From an uncultured Caryophanales bacterium (GTDB taxonomy: Bacteria > Bacillota_I > Bacilli_A > RF39 > UBA660), in NCBI GenBank assembly GCA_946535455.1, contig CAMNDO010000008.1, forward strand, positions 1-11,642: a stretch of DNA of 11,642 nt. The letters run 5' to 3'. Below, in pieces: positions 7,369 to 11,642 of the stretch. Each line of letters begins with the position of its first letter. The stretch's first letter is position 1. Both the position numbers and the translations under genes were made by a program. A model generated the notes under the pieces. It saw only the letters and a list, made by a program, of their open reading frames with translations, searched no databases and was not told the origin of the DNA.

Positions 7369-7998
7369 TGTAATTGATGGCACACTATTCTAGTCAATTA
7401 CTTTATTAGGAAGACGAGCTTAAAAATTCGTTAAAGGGCACATCTGTGAAACCTTTGGTGTCTGCTTCTTACGCCCAGTTTGGGGTGGATGCTGGAGATG
7501 AGGATGCTGGGCAACTCGTAATGGCATATGAGATATGACCCATTATCCGTGGAGACCATCTCTTGTGGAAAATCTATACGGACTTCTACTGATGATTTTT
7601 TACGAAGATGGATAGAACCTGTATTGTGGCGAAAGCTATGTGCAGCGTAGCCTGTCTTGAGTGAAAATATTGGGATAGATGATCTTTTCTATGGTAAGCG
7701 GCCACTTATGATAGAAATTGCATCTTGAAATTATTTTTGCAAAAAAGAACTAATAATAAAGGATTGGAGAGGAAATCTCCTAGGGTGTAATTCATCATAG
7801 GATTGCAGTGGGCACTAAGTGGTAATCAAGTCGTATGAAACGGTAACGTCATATTGATTCTTGTAAAGGGGAACCGCAAGGCTGGTAACGGACTTGTAAG
7901 AATCAGGGAAATCCTACTTGACCTAAGGCTCAAAGTTAACTATGAAGAAAGCCAAACAATTATTAATAAATGAAAAGTAGAGAAATCTACTTTTTTTT
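7369..7998 (+). ncRNA. ole: Large structured RNA, probable OLE RNA
   Basis: About 630 nt between a consensus promoter and an intrinsic terminator contain no convincing reading frame. Lines I counted are 42-52% G+C against about 25% in one counted line of the neighbouring gene. Visible helices include GTAATTGA/TCAATTAC (7370-7377 with 7394-7401), GCCCAG/CTGGGC (7473-7478 with 7507-7512), nested TAATGG/CCATTA and CATAT/ATATG (7519-7544), GGAGA/TCTCC (7766-7780), TAGGATT/AATCCTA (7798-7804 with 7910-7916) and GATTCTT/AAGAATC (7856-7862 with 7898-7904). A long-range match GAGCTTA/TAAGGCTC (7416-7422 with 7924-7931, one bulge) may close the fold. GNRA-type loops appear in GGC-GAAA-GCT, ACG-GTAA-CGT and CC-GCAA-GG. 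Known OLE RNAs are about 610 nt and lie just upstream of oapA; the next gene here looks like OapA. The name rests on length and context, not on an alignment. ROOL RNA is the main alternative. Confidence 0.75.
7973..7998 (+). terminator. Intrinsic terminator of the large RNA
   Basis: AAAAGTAGA and TCTACTTTT form a 9-bp stem with a GAAA tetraloop and an eight-base T-run (7991-7998). This fixes the 3' end of the RNA at about 7995-7998, before the next promoter. Confidence 0.92.
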
Positions 7999-8013
7999 GT
8001 AAATAAAAAAGTA

Positions 8014-8022
8014 TGGTATAAT
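8014..8022 (+). promoter_or_regulatory. Extended -10 promoter of the OapA-like gene
   Basis: TGG-TATAAT (8014-8022) is a perfect extended -10 with no convincing -35, since the upstream sequence is the T-run of the RNA terminator. It lies 19 bp before the ATG, so the protein is probably transcribed independently of the RNA, with a very short leader holding the GGTGAT ribosome site. Confidence 0.65.
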
Positions 8023-8041
8023 AGAAATAGATGGTGATAAT

Positions 8042-8632
8042 ATGGCAAAAAACCGAAGTGAATTTCGTAATTTAGTAGAACAAACCAAAAAGAAAGAAAA
8101 AATCAAAAAAGAAAGAGTGAATGGTAAGTGGATTCTTACGGTAATCGTAGTTACCTTTGTCATTTCTTTTCTATTATCTTTTATCGCAAACACAACGATT
8201 CCAAATTTATCGTTATGGGCAGGAATAATCATCACCCTTGTGTTTATCGGAATTGGTATTTTATTTGATATTATTGGAGTGGCAGTTACTACCGCAGAAG
8301 AAGCTGTTTTTCATTCGATGAATTCTAGAAAAGTAAAAGGAGCATCAGTTGCGGTAAAATTTAAAAAGAATGCCGATAAAGTATCTAGTTTTTGTTGTGA
8401 TGTCATTGGAGATATTTGTGGTGTTATCTCAGGAGCTGCGGGAACTACCATTGCTGTGATTTGTATTCGAGACTTCCATACAGATGTATTGTTCACAGGA
8501 CTATTTGTCGCAGCCATTATTTCTTCCTTAACCATAGGAGGAAAAGCCATGGGAAAAAGTTTTGCTATGAATAAAAGTGATATTATTTTATATGAGTTTG
8601 CAAAGTTCGTATATCCGTTTTATCACAAGTAA
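8042..8632 (+). CDS. oapA: Four-helix membrane protein, probable OapA (OLE RNA-associated protein)
   Basis: A 196-residue protein. The start is Lys/Arg-rich (residues 13-29), and four hydrophobic segments lie at about 30-50, 56-83, 120-143 and 147-168. The most telling stretch runs from FDIIGVAVTTAEEAVFHSMNSRKVKG (75-100) through KNADKVSSFCCDVIGDICGVISG (109-131). It resembles the DUF21 membrane domain of CNNM/MpfA magnesium exporters and, from memory, OapA proteins of other Firmicutes. OapA anchors OLE RNA in the cell membrane, and loss of the complex in Bacillus halodurans causes sensitivity to alcohol and magnesium. Acidic residues in or beside helices (D76, E86, E87, D120, D124) are candidates for metal or partner contacts. 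The gene starts 43 bp after the RNA terminator. No terminator follows, so readthrough into the kinase-like gene is possible. The assignment comes from motif memory plus context. Confidence 0.75.
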   Translation: MAKNRSEFRNLVEQTKKKEKIKKERVNGKWILTVIVVTFVISFLLSFIANTTIPNLSLWAGIIITLVFIGIGILFDIIGVAVTTAEEAVFHSMNSRKVKGASVAVKFKKNADKVSSFCCDVIGDICGVISGAAGTTIAVICIRDFHTDVLFTGLFVAAIISSLTIGGKAMGKSFAMNKSDIILYEFAKFVYPFYHK

Positions 8633-8636
8633 TTTA

Positions 8637-8665
8637 TTTACAAAAAAAGAGGTTTATGCTATAGT
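8637..8665 (+). promoter_or_regulatory. Promoter of the kinase-like gene, with dyad over the -10
   Basis: TTTACA (8637-8642) and TATAGT (8660-8665) are 17 bp apart, with an extended TG at 8657-8658. The -10 sits in the loop of a dyad, GGTTTAT/ATAAGCC (8651-8657 with 8666-8672, one G-T pair), with no T-run after it. The dyad looks more like a protein-binding site than a terminator. Confidence 0.7.
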
Positions 8666-8690
8666 ATAAGCCATATTAGGAGGGATTCCT

Positions 8691-9362
8691 ATGAGTTATC
8701 GAATGGATGATAAAATCATCTCTATCAATCGAAAAAAACTCCGTAAGATTTCATCTGACTCTACTGGAGATGTTTATTGTTATCGAAACCAAGCATTAAA
8801 ACTATTTAAGCAAGGAGAAAAACCGCCAATTGAAGAAGAAACCGCACGCTATTTAACAGGGATTTCTACCAGTCGTGTGTTGCTTCCTAAAAATTTGGTT
8901 TTTTCCAATAATGCATTCAAAGGATTTACTTATAAATTAGTCAATAAACCAACCAATCCAGAAAGACTCATTCAAATTGATCGAAAACAACTAGTAGAGG
9001 AAATTTCTGTGATTGAAAGAGATATTGAAATTTTAAGTAATAAAAATGTTTTACTAAGTGGAATTGATCCCAAAAATGCCATTCATTCTCATGAATTATA
9101 TTTATCTGCTCCTGATCAGTTTTCTATATTAGATTTATACTCCAATCGAGAATTAGAATTATTAAATAAATATCAATTACACTTACTGATGACAGCTTTA
9201 TTAATATCAGATCTTCGTAAAAGTCGTATTTCAAAACGAAAAGAAGAAATGATAAAAGAGTTGTTGTCGATGAAAGAAGAATCAGATCATACAAGTGAAT
9301 TTTTAGAAGACTTGATGGGGTCTTGTGACAACTTTGAACAATTTGTAAAAAAGATTAACTGA
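8691..9362 (+). CDS. Kinase-fold protein lacking catalytic Asp (probable pseudokinase)
   Basis: A 223-residue cytoplasmic protein with the outline of a small protein-kinase-like fold. SSDSTGDVYCYRNQALKLFK (21-40) resembles the Gly-rich loop and the strand with the ATP-binding Lys (K37). SGIDPKNAI (123-131) matches the catalytic loop HxDxxxxN, but the His is Leu and the Asp is Gly (G124), leaving only N129. FSILDLYS (144-151) matches the metal-binding DFG with D148 kept. ATP binding is possible; phosphotransfer looks lost or altered. The C-terminal 70 residues are helical and charged. AGGAGG (8678-8683) gives the start; its AGGA can pair with TCCT just before the ATG. No close family name comes to mind. 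It follows the OapA-like gene at 58 bp, and a functional link is only a guess. Confidence 0.75.
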   Translation: MSYRMDDKIISINRKKLRKISSDSTGDVYCYRNQALKLFKQGEKPPIEEETARYLTGISTSRVLLPKNLVFSNNAFKGFTYKLVNKPTNPERLIQIDRKQLVEEISVIERDIEILSNKNVLLSGIDPKNAIHSHELYLSAPDQFSILDLYSNRELELLNKYQLHLLMTALLISDLRKSRISKRKEEMIKELLSMKEESDHTSEFLEDLMGSCDNFEQFVKKIN

Positions 9363-9385
9363 CAAGCATTGCTTGTCTTTTTTTT
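9361..9385 (+). terminator. Intrinsic terminator of the kinase-like gene
   Basis: GACAAGC and GCTTGTC form a 7-bp stem with an ATT loop and an eight-base T-run. The stem starts inside the TGA stop codon (9360-9362). Confidence 0.9.
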
Positions 9386-9396
9386 CTTTGTATAGT
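9369..9396 (+). promoter_or_regulatory. Possible promoter of the ABC-F gene
   Basis: TATAGT (9391-9396) is a fair -10 located 28 bp before the ATG. The best -35, TTGCTT (9369-9374, spacer 16), is part of the preceding terminator stem. The assignment is weak, but some promoter is needed because the terminator upstream is strong. Confidence 0.45.
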
Positions 9397-9424
9397 AAAA
9401 TAAAAAAGTCTTTGAGGTGATCAT

Positions 9425-11014
9425 ATGATACAAGTAAATAACGTTAGTTTAAAATTTGGAAAAAGAACTCTTTTTGAAGATGTCAATTTAAAGTTTACCA
9501 ATGGAAATTGTTATGGATTAATTGGAGCAAATGGTAGTGGTAAATCTACATTTTTAAAACTATTAAATAAAGAATTAGATACCACAACTGGTGAAATTAT
9601 CATTGGAAAAGATGAAAGAATTTCAATCTTAAAACAAGATCACTATGAGTATGATGATAAACGTGTATTAGATGTTGTCATTATGGGAAATGAGAAACTT
9701 TATAGCATCATGGAAGAAAAAGATAAAATGTATTCTCAAACAGAGTTTAGTGAAGAAGATGGTATGAAACTAGCAAACTTAGAAGCAGAGTTTATGGAAT
9801 TAGATGGATGGAATGCAGAACCAGATGCTGCGATTCTTTTAAATAATTTAGGAATTGGAGAAGAGTATCATTCCATGATTATGAAAGAATTACCAGTAAA
9901 ACTTCGTGTTAAAGTATTATTAGCGCAAGCTCTATTTGGAAATCCAGATATCTTATTATTAGATGAACCAACAAACTCATTAGATTTAGATGCGATTCGA
10001 TGGTTAGAAGAATTTTTAATTAATTTTCACAATACTGTCATCATCGTATCCCACGATAGACATTTCTTAAATAAAGTATGTACGCACATTGTCGATATTG
10101 ATTATAGTAAAATGAAGTTATATATTGGAAACTATGATTTCTGGTATGAATCAAGTGAACTATTACAAAGACAAATGAGAGAGTCTAATAAAAAGAAAGA
10201 AGAAAAAATCAAAGAACTACAAGCTTTCATCGCAAGATTCTCAGCGAATGCATCCAAATCCAAACAAGCAACTTCTCGTAAGAAAATGTTAGAAAAGATT
10301 GAATTGGATGAGATTGTTCCTTCTTCTAGAAAATATCCATTTATTGATTTTAAAATTGAAAAACCAGCAGGAAAAGAAATCTTAAAAGTAGAAAACTTAA
10401 CTAAGATTGTAGATGGAAAAAAGATTTTGGATAAAGTTTCTTTTACGGTATTAAAAGGAGATAAAATTTGTTTTCTTGCAGGAGACGATATGGTAAAAAC
10501 AACATTGTTTAATATTTTAATGGGAAAAGAAAAATATGATAAAGGAACCATTGAATGGGGAAAAACCATAGTACCAGGATATCTTCCACAAGATAATAAC
10601 GAATACTTTGATAGTGATAAAAACATCATGGAGTGGATTGGACAATTTTATGATATTAAAGATGAAACAGTATTAAGAGGATTTTTAGGAAGAATGTTAT
10701 TTTCTGGAGAGGATGTATTTAAAAAAGTAAATGTCTTATCTGGAGGAGAGAAAGCAAGATGTATGTTATCGAAAATAATGTTAGAAAATCCTAATTTCTT
10801 AATTTTAGATGAACCAACGAACCATTTAGATTTGGAAAGTATTACTTCTTTAAACAAAGGATTGTGTCGTTTCACAGGAGAAATACTTTTTACATCAAGA
10901 GACTATGAATTGAATCATACTGTAGCCAATCGTGTGATTGATATTCAACAAGATGGAACCATTATTGATCGACAAATTCCATACGAAGAGTATTTAGAAA
11001 AAAAAGAAAAGTAG
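9425..11014 (+). CDS. ABC-F family ATPase, YkpA/YbiT type
   Basis: A 529-residue soluble protein with two nucleotide-binding domains and no membrane helices, as in ABC-F proteins, which bind the ribosome and act in translation or antibiotic protection. Domain 1 has Walker A GANGSGKST (34-42), Walker B DILLLDEPTNSLD (175-187) and switch His210, while LPVKLRV replaces the LSGGE signature. The charged interdomain linker is at about 240-310. Domain 2 has a degenerate Walker A, AGDDMVKTT (352-360), an intact LSGGEKARC signature (438-446) and LILDEPTNHLD (459-469). The degenerate Walker A and the FLRGFLGRMLFSGEDV-type sequence match what I recall of Bacillus YkpA. Unusually, the second switch is SRD (R492) rather than SHD. 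The short C-terminus lacks an extension. GAGGTGA gives the start. Confidence 0.93.
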   Translation: MIQVNNVSLKFGKRTLFEDVNLKFTNGNCYGLIGANGSGKSTFLKLLNKELDTTTGEIIIGKDERISILKQDHYEYDDKRVLDVVIMGNEKLYSIMEEKDKMYSQTEFSEEDGMKLANLEAEFMELDGWNAEPDAAILLNNLGIGEEYHSMIMKELPVKLRVKVLLAQALFGNPDILLLDEPTNSLDLDAIRWLEEFLINFHNTVIIVSHDRHFLNKVCTHIVDIDYSKMKLYIGNYDFWYESSELLQRQMRESNKKKEEKIKELQAFIARFSANASKSKQATSRKKMLEKIELDEIVPSSRKYPFIDFKIEKPAGKEILKVENLTKIVDGKKILDKVSFTVLKGDKICFLAGDDMVKTTLFNILMGKEKYDKGTIEWGKTIVPGYLPQDNNEYFDSDKNIMEWIGQFYDIKDETVLRGFLGRMLFSGEDVFKKVNVLSGGEKARCMLSKIMLENPNFLILDEPTNHLDLESITSLNKGLCRFTGEILFTSRDYELNHTVANRVIDIQQDGTIIDRQIPYEEYLEKKEK

Positions 11015-11035
11015 ACTAGAAATAGTTTACTTTTT
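11007..11035 (+). terminator. Intrinsic terminator of the ABC-F gene
   Basis: AAAAGTAGACTA and TAGTTTACTTTT form a 12-bp stem with one G-T pair and a GAAA tetraloop. The stop TAG (11012-11014) lies in the left arm. The T-run is short (five) and is followed by A-rich DNA. Confidence 0.8.
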
Positions 11036-11055
11036 AAAAAAAAATATATTATAAT
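11027..11055 (+). promoter_or_regulatory. Promoter of the thioredoxin-like gene
   Basis: TATAAT (11050-11055) has TTACTT (11027-11032) 17 bp upstream. The -35 lies in the right arm of the preceding terminator, the same packing seen at 9369. The GGGAG ribosome site is at 11065-11069. Confidence 0.6.
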
Positions 11056-11075
11056 AGGAATGATGGGAGTTATTT

Positions 11076-11591
11076 ATGAAGAAAAATGAAAGAATATTAC
11101 TTATCGTAGGAATCATACTTGTTGTGGGCATTGTCATTATCAGCATGTTTATTACACCAAAAGAGGGAAAAGAGATTACAGGAAGTGAAAATGCAGAACA
11201 AATTATCGCAAATGCGATGGCAGAAAGTGAAGCTGTCAAAGAAGAAGAGATGAAAGACTTTATTGAAATTGATGTCGCTACTTATATGAATTACTATCAA
11301 GGATCTGAAAAGAAACTAGTGTTAGTAGGTAGACCAGGATGTCAATATTGCCAAATAGCAGAACCAATTTTAAAAAATATTGCATTTGAACAAGATTTAG
11401 AAATTTATTACTTAAATACCGATAATTTTAGTGAAGATGATCAAATAACTTTTGTTCAATCAGATGACTATTTTAGCGGAGGATTTGGAACGCCATTGTT
11501 AATGTCTGTACAAAATGGAAACATTTTAGATGTTTCAGAAGGTCTAACAGATAAAGCTCATTATGAACAATTCTTTGAAAAGAATCGTTAA
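11076..11591 (+). CDS. Membrane-anchored thioredoxin-like protein
   Basis: A 171-residue protein with one N-terminal membrane helix (about 7-27), a charged helical stalk (28-65) and a thioredoxin-fold domain (about 66-170). The active site is GRPGCQYCQIAEPIL with CQYC at 89-92, and the cis-Pro loop is GFGTP with P140, so the redox centre looks complete. The topology places it outside the membrane, where it could reduce, oxidise or isomerise disulfides in secreted proteins. It resembles the thioredoxin-like accessory proteins found near peptide-export and bacteriocin genes, but I see no bacteriocin gene here. The next gene starts 12 bp after its stop behind a perfect AGGAGG-type site, so the two are probably one operon. 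Confidence 0.87.
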   Translation: MKKNERILLIVGIILVVGIVIISMFITPKEGKEITGSENAEQIIANAMAESEAVKEEEMKDFIEIDVATYMNYYQGSEKKLVLVGRPGCQYCQIAEPILKNIAFEQDLEIYYLNTDNFSEDDQITFVQSDDYFSGGFGTPLLMSVQNGNILDVSEGLTDKAHYEQFFEKNR

Positions 11592-11603
11592 AGGAGGAAA
11601 TTT

Positions 11604-11642
11604 ATGGGTCCCTATTCAGTATATAAAAGAGTATTAAGATTT
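11604..11642 (+). CDS. Start of a further gene, cut by the window end
   Basis: AAGGAGGAAA (11591-11600) stands just before an ATG that opens a frame running off the window after 13 codons (MGPYSVYKRVLRF). The ribosome site is the strongest in this region, so the start is convincing. YKRVLRF just after the start is common in the N-terminal membrane domain of ABC exporters, and an exporter next to a thioredoxin-like protein would make sense, but 13 residues do not allow a real identification. Confidence 0.6.
   Translation, partial: MGPYSVYKRVLRF

Noticed and set aside
7942..7980. Small frame of 12 codons (MKKAKQLLINEK) before the RNA terminator
   Set aside because: No ribosome site at workable spacing; it lies in the 3' part of the structured RNA, and its stop is in the terminator stem. 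Probably chance.
7369..7998. RNase P RNA, tmRNA, T-box leader or group I/II intron
   Set aside because: Too long for RNase P or tmRNA, no tRNA-like ends, no T-box AGGGTGG-type motif, no intron-encoded protein or split gene, and it ends in its own terminator rather than leading into a gene.
8651..8672. Hairpin after the OapA-like gene as a terminator
   Set aside because: No T-run follows it, and it encloses the next gene's -10 box; better explained as part of a promoter or operator.
10132..10629. 165-codon minus-strand frame inside the ABC-F gene
   Set aside because: It is the antisense shadow of a clearly conserved ABC-F sequence and shows no domain or ribosome site.

Overview
The window comes from an AT-rich, low-GC Gram-positive chromosome (Bacillota). 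Shine-Dalgarno sites are strong (AGGAGG, GAGGTGA), promoters are sigma-A-like with extended -10 elements, TAA/TAG/TGA are all used as stops, and AGA/TTA codons are preferred. The gene set (YkpA/YbiT-type ABC-F, Prx6-type peroxiredoxin, sirtuin, S66 peptidase, glucosaminidase) fits a mesophilic anaerobic or gut-type Bacilli/Clostridia-like organism; I cannot name the species. There is no sign of phage, transposon, CRISPR or tRNA genes.

Layout. (1) 3-4116, plus strand: a tight, overlapping operon of a four-helix membrane protein with an extracytoplasmic helical domain, an LD-carboxypeptidase/MccF-like S66 peptidase, an ABC ATPase and a large polytopic ABC permease. It ends at a bidirectional terminator that also serves the convergent sirtuin gene. 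(2) 4126-5687, minus strand: an AraC-family regulator followed by a sirtuin deacylase, divergent from (3) a plus-strand peroxiredoxin (5822-6508). The 134-bp divergent spacer contains a recognisable regulator promoter and an 8+8 inverted repeat, suggesting a redox/NAD-linked regulon. (4) 6611-7276: a membrane-anchored glucosaminidase with its own promoter and terminator. (5) 7369-7998: a non-coding stretch of about 630 nt, clearly richer in G+C than its surroundings, with a consensus extended -10 promoter, many helices, GNRA loops and an intrinsic terminator. The gene right after it (8042-8632) encodes a small four-helix membrane protein with DUF21-like features that resembles OapA, the protein partner of the OLE (Ornate, Large, Extremophilic) RNA. 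I therefore call the RNA a probable OLE RNA. (6) 8691-9362: a kinase-fold protein that has lost the catalytic Asp. (7) 9425-11014: an ABC-F ATPase of YkpA/YbiT type. (8) 11076-11591: a membrane-anchored thioredoxin-like protein, followed at once by the first 13 codons of another gene that may be an ABC exporter.

The most interesting element is the RNA-plus-OapA locus. In the classical arrangement OLE lies inside the nusB/xse/ispA/dxs gene cluster. Here RNA and protein form a stand-alone pair, each with its own promoter, among unrelated cell-envelope and stress genes. The second candidate is the MccF-like peptidase plus ABC transporter operon, which could be an immunity or detoxification cassette against peptide antibiotics, or a cell-wall recycling unit.
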